This document shows positions 11,713 to 21,980 of a stretch of DNA of 64,000 bases, one piece after another. Position 1 is the stretch's first letter; the number at the start of each line of letters is the position of its first letter. Location of the stretch: contig ML769521.1 of assembly GCA_009733575.1 (NCBI GenBank), positions 1 to 64,000 on the forward strand, in the 5' to 3' direction. Source of the stretch: Gymnopus androsaceus JB14 (taxonomy: Eukaryota; Basidiomycota; Agaricomycetes; Agaricales; Omphalotaceae). Position numbers and translations under genes: made by a program. The notes beneath the pieces were generated by a model. It worked only from the letters and a program-made list of their open reading frames with translations, did no database searches and had not been told where the DNA came from.

Positions 11713-12016
11713 TCCCAGAGGGCTATTCAATCAAGTTTCCATGTTGTGTAACCCATGCTTAATGATAGAAATTTATATTCATCATTTTTATGTAGTACGT
11801 GATGATATTTAGATGCACTGCAGCAGTTATTATTATGTAGTAGTAATAAGTGGCAAGTACTGGACAAGTCTTCTGTTTTTCCCCTCCCAATGTTTCCATA
11901 GTGCTCTTCTCAATTTCTGCCTCCATTGCCCAAACCCTTCTGCATTTCTGGAAATCACCTCTAAAAAGCAACGTTATGTGAAAGTGAAACTTATGGTGAA
12001 GGATGGAACGTTGCAC

Positions 12017-12900
12017 NNNNNNNNNNNNNNNNNNNNNNNNNNNNNNNNNNNNNNNNNNNNNNNNNNNNNNNNNNNNNNNNNNNNNNNNNNNNNNNNNNNN
12101 NNNNNNNNNNNNNNNNNNNNNNNNNNNNNNNNNNNNNNNNNNNNNNNNNNNNNNNNNNNNNNNNNNNNNNNNNNNNNNNNNNNNNNNNNNNNNNNNNNNN
12201 NNNNNNNNNNNNNNNNNNNNNNNNNNNNNNNNNNNNNNNNNNNNNNNNNNNNNNNNNNNNNNNNNNNNNNNNNNNNNNNNNNNNNNNNNNNNNNNNNNNN
12301 NNNNNNNNNNNNNNNNNNNNNNNNNNNNNNNNNNNNNNNNNNNNNNNNNNNNNNNNNNNNNNNNNNNNNNNNNNNNNNNNNNNNNNNNNNNNNNNNNNNN
12401 NNNNNNNNNNNNNNNNNNNNNNNNNNNNNNNNNNNNNNNNNNNNNNNNNNNNNNNNNNNNNNNNNNNNNNNNNNNNNNNNNNNNNNNNNNNNNNNNNNNN
12501 NNNNNNNNNNNNNNNNNNNNNNNNNNNNNNNNNNNNNNNNNNNNNNNNNNNNNNNNNNNNNNNNNNNNNNNNNNNNNNNNNNNNNNNNNNNNNNNNNNNN
12601 NNNNNNNNNNNNNNNNNNNNNNNNNNNNNNNNNNNNNNNNNNNNNNNNNNNNNNNNNNNNNNNNNNNNNNNNNNNNNNNNNNNNNNNNNNNNNNNNNNNN
12701 NNNNNNNNNNNNNNNNNNNNNNNNNNNNNNNNNNNNNNNNNNNNNNNNNNNNNNNNNNNNNNNNNNNNNNNNNNNNNNNNNNNNNNNNNNNNNNNNNNNN
12801 NNNNNNNNNNNNNNNNNNNNNNNNNNNNNNNNNNNNNNNNNNNNNNNNNNNNNNNNNNNNNNNNNNNNNNNNNNNNNNNNNNNNNNNNNNNNNNNNNNNN
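12017..12900. other. Assembly gap (884 N)
   Basis: Unsequenced bases separate the two near-identical blocks. Long frames that cross the gap are meaningless. Confidence 1.
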
Positions 12901-13663
12901 GATGTAGAGTAGAGTAAGTTCATTCCCGCGTGGTGCAACACCCAGGGCTCTCTAGAGTAAAAAAAAATAAGTCAGATTCGAATGGGACATTACCGGGAAC
13001 GATGAGGAAGTCGGCACTGACCTATGAAGTGGGCTTCCCGGGAAAGCAATGACTTTTGGCACTGCAGCCTTTTTCCTCGCAAATGACATGCGTAAAACCT
13101 CTTCCCGCACACACCTACCTCCAAATTTCAGGACTACAGTCTACACTTGGTCCAATTCGAACCACCGTCCGCAGACGACCTTTGCGAAACTCTTCGGGAA
13201 CGACAAAGGGGAAATCGGTGAGTGTGGAAGGACAGAAATCTGAGGCGAGACAGCCATGGCGTTGAGCAAGAGGAATGCAGAATCAAAATCGAACAGGACC
13301 GATCAAACGATTCCCGTTTTTAGCAGGGAAAACACTGCACTATGGTCTATAGGAGCTCTTCTCTAGAACTAGGGTACTCATCTGTGACACCTAGCTTACC
13401 TTGGATGATAGGGGCGAAGACTAGGTACAAACGTCGAGAACATATTTACTCACGTACGAAAAGGAAGCCGTTCGAGAACTTTCTGACTGATTCTCTTGCT
13501 CCGCTGCTGTAATTACAGTACATAATTTGGTTCGTCTTTGTTGTTGTTTCTTGGACCGCTTATAGGACTGATCGTTTACTGCTTGTTATCCGGTTCATGA
13601 TCACAAATCAAGCAAGTTTTATTTCGAGAAATAAAAGGTACAAATACTATATTATGGAAATGT

Positions 13664-14340
13664 TCAGAAGACGATGTTGAAGAGCTGCTCATTCGAACCA
13701 TCACAGTTGACGACTTTCAATGCATCTTGAGCGGTAGCACCAACCGCCACACAAAGACCGTCGTTGCTGTGAGGAGAGATGGTGCAGGAGGAACCAGCAG
13801 AATTTCCAGGAGTGGTGTTCGTCCCGCAAGTCTGGCAGGCGATATCGAAGAGTTGAGCTCTGTAACAGATGGTTAATGCATAAGACCAGGTATGATATAA
13901 GCAAGTAGAACTGACGTTTCGTTTCCACTATTCGAGGCAGTTTCGAAGACAAGCTCGTTTCCAACGGTAGTAACGGCCAAATTATCGTTGTCGACATCCC
14001 TACAAAGCAAAACGGTATTACGGTCAGTTGACCCGCCACCTTCGCAAAAGCGAACAAAATCATAGCAAACGCACCTGATGGTAAAGCTAGTCGGGACCTG
14101 ACCGTTCTGCTGGACGTGGAAGTCAGGAGCAGCGAGTCCACGGAAAGACTCTCCGATGAGAACGTCACCAATTTGAGGTGTGTTCTCGACTCCCCACTCC
14201 AAGCCGGACACCAGGCTCTCGATAGAAACACCGGCACCTTGGGCATTCGGAGTGCAAGTTGCACGACGGAAAGGGGTAGCAGATACGCCAGAACTGGCGA
14301 GCATGACTGCAACAGAGACGACGGTGAACAAGGAAAACAT
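13664..14340 (-). CDS. Secreted protein, ricin-B-like fold suspected, copy 2
   Basis: Exons 14340-14075, 13999-13916 and 13859-13664 give the same 181-residue protein as copy 1 with very few changes, one visible in exon 2 (DVDNDN against DVDNNN). Splice sites, signal peptide, cysteines and the C-terminal SNEQLFNIVF are all kept. Promoter and downstream DNA are also near-identical, so both copies should be expressed alike if both exist. See the duplication entry for the possibility that this is an allele misplaced by the assembler. Confidence 0.75.
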
Positions 14341-15795
14341 TTCGGTATAGAAAATTAGGACGCGAAGAGGTCTTTCCGGCTGAACAATCGATCTGAAGGT
14401 TCTGGGACACGGAAAACTGAAGAAAAGCTCTAGCTTTTATACGGGCTCAAGCATCGCATTGTGACCGAAAGAAATGGGCTTTCGAGTTCTCCGCTTCCTG
14501 TGGACGCCCTTAGGCTAGGGTTCTCAGAAAAGCTTAGGCGAAACTGCACAATAGCAGCCATCGGTTTCAATGAGCTTAAGAACCCGACCGGTGAATTCGT
14601 GAGTAGCGTTAAAACGTTTCGGGAGTTCGAATACTCAATTCTGAGGTGCGGAATTTAATCCAGCTAGTAAGACAAAAAGGAGGATATAGAAATTTACCAA
14701 ACTAGGATTAGTTTGAACATCGAGGAGAACCCGGAAGACGCTATACTGGACCTAGGCGGGTGCCCTATTCTTCCGTCATCCCGAGTCAGCTTGAAGTGTA
14801 TGTGGTATTTGAGAGTATCCGGTGGAGTAGGGGATCCCGGCATGTTGGCCCGGGCTTGACGCCAGTATATACGCATCGTAGCCACTCAGTTGTATTCACT
14901 CATGTTCTCTGCGACTACGACTCACTGAGGGTGGGCTTCCCCACCTCATCACCGGGCCAAGGAGCTGGTGATGGACGTCTTCGCCTAAATGGCTGGAATG
15001 GCTGGCAGTCAACTGGCAGTGGACTCTTCGTGACCGCGACGTCGATGCAGAATTGTTTAACTATAGCACTGAACATCGACTCGAAGTTTCCTGAGCGTAT
15101 GAGAGCGAACATACAAAAAGAGATGACCATGAACAATCCGAACTATGCGGTCCATGCATAATGTGATCCACCAGTGCTCAATGCTAATGGTCAGATTAAT
15201 ACTCAGCCCGGTATTGTCATGATCACTGCATTTTACAGAAAGAACGAGCGTCTCGTACAATTCCCTACAATGAATTATCAATGTCGTGTATCGCGCAGTG
15301 TCCGGAACCTGTGCCGCCACAAAGTTCAGCAAGTACTATTAGCGGCCATCCAAGCCCGCTTTTCCTCGACCAAGAGCTGGTTTGACCTGGGTCAGTTGAT
15401 TGATCCTATCCAAATGAAGCCCACGGCAGGTACTTCCAGTTGCAACTCCATGGGTAACGCGAAATAAAAATAGCGGGTAAAGTACCGCCCATCCACCAAG
15501 CTGTTCAGAAGAAGAGTAGATCCGTCAGGCAGTGTTGTGTCTCAATGACATTCAGAACCGACAAATACGCCAACTCTACGTGAAGTGTTCTATTACCCGG
15601 CCGTAGCGGAGTCGGCGAAAATGGGGGGTGAGGTGCCCAGCTGAATGTGATGGATATTTCGTTGAGATTAAGCTGAGATGATGACGGCTGCAAAGAAGAA
15701 ATAAGTAATGACTAAGCTCGGTGTCGTATGGTATAGCTTGCTTTGGCGTTGCCGTTTCGAAACTAACTTCTCTGATATGATCAACTTGTACATTT

Positions 15796-15799
<4 letters not shown>

Positions 15800-15842
<43 letters not shown>
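15800..15842 (+). repeat. TC-dinucleotide microsatellite, second copy
   Basis: CT/TC repeat at the place equivalent to 10759-10803, about two bases shorter. Confidence 0.95.
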
Positions 15843-15845
<3 letters not shown>

Positions 15846-16647
15846 AATATTAGTAGAGAAATACTGACTTAATTGTAGGGAATTTGTATCACCTGTCTTC
15901 AAAAATCAGGAAGACTCAAGGCAAGTGCAATTCGACTCATTCAAGTTGAAGTTTCAGTACCGATCCTCATGTGCATCACAAATATCTGGTATCTAAGCCT
16001 GTTGATCTAAGGATCAATTTGCGTTCTCAGTCTAACTCAGGCTTCAGCCCAAAAATTCGAATTTCATGCCGGATTCAATATACTAGTACTGCATGTATCT
16101 GGCAAGAGCCAAGAGTGTTGAAATGTGGCCTCATATTGGGCCATCCAGATGTAGCATTACTGTATCTAGTAGTTAATGCCTAATTGTATCTTTGCCTTCT
16201 ACCACATCAGCACTCATCCAAACATCACCACCCATCAACTTTAACAAAGAGGCTACGAGTGTTGAGTATAGATGTAGTAGTAGTTCATCCACTGTGTGAT
16301 CTATAGCAACTATCTGTCCTGTCAAATTCTTTCCTTCCAGTAATCATGAATGTGGTTTACAATGTTATAAGTAATGTAGTTTTCCAGCACTCTTTGGGCA
16401 CTCCTACAAGCATCTACTTACTTGCTTCCATAACATGCAAGCAATTGTAGATTCAACATGCTGCTTGCATACATAATGTTGCGAGTTGTCACCTTGCTTG
16501 TAAGGTTCTTCCTCTGGCATAATTATTTTTCCCATACTTGTCCCACACTCTTTTTGCAAATATAGCCAAGCACCTTGAGGCTTGCTCATCAGTTATGGGC
16601 AAATTAACCCTGGGTTTATTTTCCAGCCTCATCAGCAAAACCTGGGT

Positions 16648-16748
16648 GGTCTCCAGAGATCTCCAGAGCACCTATAGCTTCTGGAGCAGCTGGAGCAAGG
16701 TTACCTATTCCAGAGACCAATATAAACCTCTGGAGACCTCTGGAGACC
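16648..16748 (+). repeat. Short inverted-repeat element (CTCCAGAG type), copy 2
   Basis: 101-bp twin of 11612-11712 with the same ~21-bp inverted arms. Confidence 0.55.
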
Positions 16749-17056
16749 TCCAGAGGGCTATTCAATCAAGTTTCCATGTTGTGTAACCATGCATTAATGA
16801 TAGAAATTTTATATTCATCATTTTTATGTAGTACTGTGATGATATTTAGATGCACTGCAGCAGTTATTATTATGTAGTAGTAATAAGTGGCAAGTACTGG
16901 ACAAGTCTTCTGTTTTTCCCCTCCCAATGTTTCCATAGTGCTCTTCTCAATTTCTGCCTCCATTGCCCAAACCCTTCTGCATTTCTGGAAATCACCTCTA
17001 AAAAGCAACGTTATGTGAAAGTGAAACTTATGGTGAAAGGATGGAACGTTGCAACT

Positions 17057-18380
17057 TGCAACAGTGGGGGAAGGGGAAAAAATACAAGTTCATCTTTGTC
17101 GGAAGTTGAAAGCCCATGCATTTTATATCACTTCCTGATAGTTTACAGCATTGTTGATGACACGAGGAGTTGCTGACGGCAACCATCATTATGTTGAGGG
17201 CACTCAAGGCCATCATTTTTGGTGCTACTCTGGCTGACAGCCAGACTAGCTCCAAAAAAGGAAAGTTCAATCATTCTCAAAGTACCATCAATCGGCAACT
17301 ACAGCTTTGTTCTCTCCAGAGTCTCCAGAGTTCTCCAGAGCTCTCTGGAGACTTATCCAATTCTCTGGCTGCTCCAGCAGCTCCAGCAAAAATACTGGTT
17401 TTGCTGATGCTGCACATCACTATTTGCATAGTAGTTGTCCAAGCCAATCTCTGTTATATCCATGCAAAATGAGGCATTCCAGATTGCAGCCAAAGGCTCC
17501 TGAGCATCATGGCTTGATAACTATCAGCCAAATACATTTTGGTCATACTCAGTCTATGTTTTGCTTTATTGTTTCTCTACCATATGGCTCTTTTGTCTTT
17601 TAGTTATACTTGCTGGCAGACTTGGCACCACTTTTTATTGTTTCTACTTACTTGGGTCTGACAGGCTCTAAAGTATTTAAGTAGTCATACTTGCACTGTT
17701 GAACTTTAGTTTAAATATCATCTTGGATAGACTGTATTGTCTCCAGAATATTCCACTTGTCTCAGTATCATCTTGGTCAACCATTGGATAGCCCCAATGT
17801 CAACATATATTGTCTTGCTGAACTCACTTCTTGTACCAGACACTATGGCATGGTGAGGGTGTTGCTAATAGCTTCACCAATGTCCATCACCTTCCAAGCC
17901 ACCCAGCTGTCACTTTGGTAATCTTGGTTAATCCAGGAACCTTCAGCTAACCTTGGGTCCTGCACAATCCTAACAATCTCGCAGCTACATTCTGCTAAAT
18001 TGTGGTCAAAAGTATTTGGACAATTGCTTGACCAGTACCGCACCAAATCCTTCAATTTTGAGTGCAACATGGACTGATTCATAGTGCCCAAGGTGCCATA
18101 TAAATTGATTTAGCATCATCTCAATTCTCAAATGATTATATCCTTACTTCATGCAAGTCTTCTGAGCTCCAGAGTTTTTTAATACTGCATCTACGTGTCC
18201 TATGTACCTCTAAAATACCTATAAATGTTCTTTCACATGTCCCACAGGGCACCCTGTAAAAAATTTGAGGCTGAAGGGAGATTTAATGATAATTAGGCCA
18301 TGACATTGCCAGGTCCATCCATAGTTTGTAGGATTAACAGGTCATCTAAGGTCTATACTGAACAGATGCCCTAGTACAAG
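17057..18380 (-). other. Uncharacterised AT-rich region, possible decayed transposon
   Basis: On the minus strand, broken frames read like remnants of a longer protein: around 18090-17843 (ending ...SWVAWKVMDIGEAISNTLT) and around 17220-17130 (MALSALNIMMVAV). Both are interrupted by stops and frameshifts. I cannot assign them to a transposase family. A cluster of CTCCAGAG/CTCTGGAG motifs lies at 17309-17390. Confidence 0.35.
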
Positions 18381-18697
18381 TAAGGATGGACAGGGGTAGG
18401 GGTTGACCCTAGGTTATTGGCTCAAGGGTATGGAGGGTAAGGGTAGGGGTTGAAGCTCTCAAAACCCTCCATTTTTATATTGATGATATAGACATCCCAT
18501 GGTGTCGTTTAATCTTCATTTCATGTTAAAGGATATTTTTGAGTGTGATTACTTCTATTTTATTCAAATTCTCATGAGTGGCATGTCATTCTTTCCAAAA
18601 CCTATAGTAGAAACTGCAGGTTTGAAGGTAGGGGTATGGAGGGTAGGGGTGAGGTTAAGGCATTTTCAACCCAAGGGTTGACCCCTGTCCATCCTTA
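18381..18697 (+). mobile_element. 317-bp MITE, copy 1
   Basis: Starts TAAGGATGGACAGGGGT and ends with the exact inverse (ACCCCTGTCCATCCTTA), so it has ~17-bp terminal inverted repeats, extended imperfectly. The outermost TA on each side fits a TA target duplication (Tc1/mariner-like). The second copy at 27873-28189 has exactly the same length. No coding capacity. Confidence 0.85.
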
Positions 18698-18717
18698 ATA
18701 CTGTACAAGCAGCATGC

Positions 18718-18915
18718 TGAAGGCAGAGTAGCAATGGATTTCCTGGCTGGATTGCATCCAAAAAAGACCAGATGTGAATGTTAATTTGGATGAATTCTCC
18801 GACTCAACATGGGATTGTATGGAGAAATGCTGGAGTCAGATCCCTGCATCTAGGCTGAATATGCAAGAAGTGATTACAGTACTGGGAAAGGTTGATCCAG
18901 AGGTATGTAGTTTGT
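18718..18915 (+). pseudogene. Orphan C-terminal fragment of a TKL protein kinase
   Basis: The sequence encodes LDEFSDSTWDCMEKCWSQ, followed by PASR and MQEVI, matching the C-lobe end of the kinase at 61740-61904 (LDDLSDSTWNCMEKCWSQ). Upstream, the reading frame is broken and the N-lobe, catalytic loop and DFG are absent. The fragment lies 20 bases after the MITE at 18381-18697. It is a truncated duplicate and not a working kinase. Confidence 0.75.
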
Positions 18916-19381
18916 ATTCTTCTCATGTCTATGCGCTGAGTAGCCTTGCAATCAGGTTTTTGGAATCACTCCTGTAGGGCTCCATGTTGAATGCTCTCAA
19001 GACAGCAAACTTGAACTACTGTATCATTTTGAATTTAAGTTCAGTAATGCATAACACGGGGTACTGAACTGGGGTGCTTTCTATCTTTATAATGCATAAC
19101 ATTGCCCTTTGAACTATAATTTTTTGGTGCTTATAGGCTAAATTTGGCAGCTGGCTATGCTGGCCACTATATTTGAACTGAATTTCAATGGGTCACACTG
19201 CCTGGTGGCAGCTGAACTCTGGACTGAATGTGTCCAAGCCATAAAATGTAACATTGGCTGAACTTATTTTCAAAACAATACAGTATCAGGCAATATTAGA
19301 TGTGTCCATCTTATTGGTTTGTCATTGATATAAAGCCTTTCTATGCATATGATCCTATCATCTTGATTCAAATATTCAGTC

Positions 19382-19567
19382 TGTTAGAGATCACCGGTCT
19401 ATGGTTGTCTGGCCGCTCCAAGTGCTGTATACCTTTTCCATTTGCCCCTATCCAGACCCTATATAGACTGGTAGCTAGACTGTCACAAATTGATCTTTCT
19501 TGCACCTGTTCACCCCCACTCACTGATCCCACCTATTGAGGTGTCCACTTGGTCATATTGCTTAACA
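19382..19567 (+). repeat. 5' LTR of the gag-only element
   Basis: 186 bp, TGTTAG...TTAACA. It contains a CCCTATATAGAC TATA-like box at ~19455. Same length as the 3' LTR and collinear with it, with some 10-15% base changes by eye. Confidence 0.88.
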
Positions 19568-19581
19568 GATTATGAGACTGG
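19568..19581 (+). other. Primer-binding site, half-tRNA type
   Basis: GATTATGAGACTGG directly follows the LTR. It is complementary to the anticodon stem-loop region of an elongator tRNA-Met (CAGTCTCATAATC in yeast, from memory), not to a tRNA 3' end. Priming from internal tRNA-Met fragments is known for Drosophila copia. Confidence 0.6.
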
Positions 19582-19839
19582 GACTCTACCGGCTCTAATC
19601 AAATTCATCAGTATCACTTGCCACCGAATCTATTGCTGCACTGCCATGCCTGTTTTACTCGCTGTTCACTTGTCTTGTTACTGCTATCTATGCCCATTGC
19701 CGGTTCCAGTGGGAGCCCCGTTTTATTGATTGATTGCCAACTATCTTGATTCCGATTCTGCATTTGCCATGTCTGATGCCCATGGATGAATTATATTTTG
19801 AAGGACAATGCCAGTGAAGATTTGTCTGGGAACTGATTG

Positions 19840-21206
19840 ATTCAGAAAAGAGCGGAGTTGCAAAAGAAGGAGTGTTTGGGATTTATTGAGATGTATATGA
19901 AGGAGACCACAGGCCAGGATGTGAGCCTAGTTGGCCCAGTTGAACCTGAGCCAACATTGGGGAGGAATGGAAAAGTGTGGAAGGCATGGAAGACAAAGTT
20001 GCCACTTCAATTATTTTTGAAAGTCTTGACACCAACCATTATGTCCACATCAAAGGTATTGACAGTGACCCCCTTGCAATGATGGAAACATTGCAAAAAT
20101 ATCACACCATGAAAGGTCTTGGCTTGTTGACATCTATCTACCAGAAGATGATGCACACCTGAAAGCAGGATGACATTTCTATTGAAACCCACATCAAGAC
20201 AATCCATCAGTACAGAGACCTACTTGAGAGTCTTGGGAAGCCAATTTCACCTGTTCTCATCATTGCATGCATCCTCTCTACCCTCCCTGCCGGATATAAA
20301 CCTGTCATCACTGCACTCAATGGAGACCCCCAAGGGTATGATGATGTTCTCTATGTCACTGCTTGTCTTCAGAACTTTGCCATCACCAAATTTACCAACA
20401 ATGAAGATGATCTCCCCAGTGCTACTGCTTTGGCTGCTAATTGCTACAAGCCTTACTGTCATACCCAGTACCACCGATTCCACTATCTTCAACCCCAAAC
20501 CCGTCCGATCATACTTACAATCCAGTCTCACGAACCAACAACCGCCCGCTAACCCCATGACGGGTCTCAGCTACTTCCGTACATACTTACTACTCATCAA
20601 TCCAACATTCCGCTTGTATATAACCGGTAACCTCTCTTGGAGGATCCCTTGTCTTGATATTAACTTGTTTACTCCCGTATCTCTTGTTTTCTCTCTATTT
20701 TCTTATACTCTTGTCAATTCATCTACTTTCTCAATACACGCTTGTTCTGGCTTCCGCTTTTCAACTCACGCGTCGACTTGACTACCAGCAAGCTCATACG
20801 ACAATCAGACTCGCCGCCGTCGAACTATTCGACGTCGGCTCACACAACTAGACTCGGAACTTGCATTCGGGAGCTTTGGCATTCCCAATCCACCCGCTTC
20901 TCACTACTAGTCTTCGACTAGTCCACCTGCACGCATATTCGATTGCGGATCTCGCCCGCCTTTTATACTAAAGGCCTCAAAGCTACTTTCAGTACCTTTC
21001 CCTAAGACCGTCGACCCCGGTCTTACACTTACATCTGTTGTCCCATTTCCGAGATTATGTGTTTCCAATGCAGGAAACGTGGTCACTACCAGTCATCCTG
21101 TCCCAAACCAGTCAAAACATTCACTGATGCTGTGTTGACACCTATGGATACTCATGTCCTCTCAGCAGAGATGCCCATCAGCACAAATGAGGTGTTACTG
21201 TTCTAG
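19840..21206 (+). pseudogene. Copia-type gag with CCHC knuckle, interrupted by solo LTR
   Basis: The frame contains typical copia Gag pieces: ESLDTNHYVHIKG, YRDLLESLGKPIS and ILSTLPAGYKPVITAL. After the inserted solo LTR the same frame resumes and reaches CFQCRKRGHYQSSC (CX2CX4HX4C zinc knuckle, ~21060) before a TAG at 21204-21206. One in-frame TGA (20160-20162) and small shifts near the N-terminus also disable it. Gag would coat the RNA of this element. Confidence 0.75.
20457..21027 (+). mobile_element. Solo LTR nested in gag (5-bp duplication CTTAC)
   Basis: A 571-bp unit begins TGTCATACCC and ends GGTCTTACA (TG...CA). It is flanked by CTTAC at 20452-20456 and 21028-21032. It contains a TATATAACC promoter-like box at ~20617 and has a base composition unlike its surroundings. 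Skipping the unit and one copy of CTTAC joins the gag frame without a stop, which confirms the boundaries. The parent element, likely Ty3/gypsy-like, is not in the window. Confidence 0.85.
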
Positions 21207-21345
21207 GAAACAGAATTTTTGTGGGAGCCACGCTGCATATTTCTTTATTTTCTTATCTCAATGGACTCTTTGATACTACATACACATTATTTGCTCTGTT
21301 TGTCTTTCTATCTTTTATTCCTCTGCACAACTGTACAAGTGGGAG

Positions 21346-21531
21346 TATTAGAAATTACTGGTCCATGGTTGTCTGGCTGCTCTGAGTGCTATATACCTTT
21401 TCCATTTGCCCCTATCTAGACCCTATATAGACCAGTAGCTAGACTGTTACAAATCAATCTTTCTTGCCCCCGTTTTCCCCCACTCGCTGATCCCACCTAT
21501 CAAGGTGTCCACTTGGTCATATTGCTTAACA
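21346..21531 (+). repeat. 3' LTR of the gag-only element
   Basis: 186 bp, starting TATTAG (first G changed from TG) and ending TTAACA, followed by the CAGTC duplication. Confidence 0.88.
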
Positions 21532-21562
21532 CAGTCCTCAAAAATGGCAATGAAATCAAGGG

Positions 21563-21925
21563 TGTTGGAATATCAAAGGTAAATTTATCTTATCAAACTA
21601 TACATGGAACACTTTCTCGTAGTCTCCACTTGTTTGTATCACCATCCCATGCACTCTACTGTTATTGTCTCAAAGACTCCACTCAGTCTCTTGCCGTATC
21701 CACTTGCTCTCTTGTAGTACCCACTTTGCCATATGCATAGTAGCCACAAGTATTCACGCAGTAGCCACTTGCCCGATATATCGTTTGTACTTAGGACTGT
21801 ATATAAGCTTAGGTACCATACCCTGTAATAACACCATTGTCCCCCATCAATCTGTGTGATTGTTACTACTAAGTCCTGTGTGGACTTACTGCTGCTACTT
21901 CCTATTTAGGAATAAAACTCTAATA
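21563..21925 (+). repeat. 5' LTR of copia element
   Basis: About 363 bp from TGTTGGAATATC to TCTAATA, just before the primer site. It contains a TGTATATAAGC box (~21792) and AATAAAAC (21911), as expected for promoter and poly(A) signal. The matching 3' LTR was not found, so the left edge rests only on the TG and the usual LTR plan. Confidence 0.6.
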
Positions 21926-21937
21926 GGTTATGGGCCC
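21926..21937 (+). other. Primer-binding site complementary to initiator tRNA-Met
   Basis: GGTTATGGGCCC is the complement of the anticodon arm of eukaryotic initiator tRNA-Met (GGGCCCATAACC), the half-tRNA primer used by Drosophila copia. This fixes the end of the 5' LTR. Confidence 0.8.
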
Positions 21938-21980
21938 CGGCCTTAACCATTGACGCATCATATTGCCATAACTCTTGTTC

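Larger units (their letters stand above)
7869..12016 (+). repeat. Segmental duplication, copy 1
   Basis: This ~4.15-kb block is nearly base-for-base the same as 12935-17056. Offsets between matching landmarks stay between 5037 and 5063. The main internal difference is a ~26-bp piece (around 8158-8184) absent from copy 2; otherwise there are single-base changes and small indels. It carries a secreted-protein gene, a TC microsatellite and a small inverted-repeat element. It ends abruptly at the assembly gap. Confidence 0.9.
12935..17056 (+). repeat. Segmental duplication, copy 2
   Basis: Second copy of 7869-12016. It starts within the dispersed repeat (GCAACACCCAGGGCTCTCTA) and runs, with few changes, to the point where copy 1 meets the gap; beyond 17056 the sequence is unique in this window. 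Because the copies flank a gap, either a true tandem duplication or two haplotypes placed side by side is possible. Confidence 0.9.
19377..21536 (+). mobile_element. Gag-only (non-autonomous) LTR retrotransposon with target duplications
   Basis: Two 186-bp LTRs (19382-19567 and 21346-21531) bound the element, and the 5-bp duplication CAGTC lies on both sides (19377-19381 and 21532-21536). A primer-binding site follows the 5' LTR directly and a purine tract (AAGTGGGAG, 21337-21345) precedes the 3' LTR. The interior holds one gag frame with a CCHC zinc knuckle and no protease, integrase, reverse transcriptase or RNase H, so it must have used enzymes of another copia element. A solo LTR of an unrelated element is inserted in the gag. 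Confidence 0.88.

Noticed and set aside
11813..12941. Long open frames across 12017-12900
   Set aside because: They consist of N bases only.
17843..18091. Naming a transposase family for the minus-strand remnant
   Set aside because: No catalytic or family-specific motif could be recognised; left unassigned.
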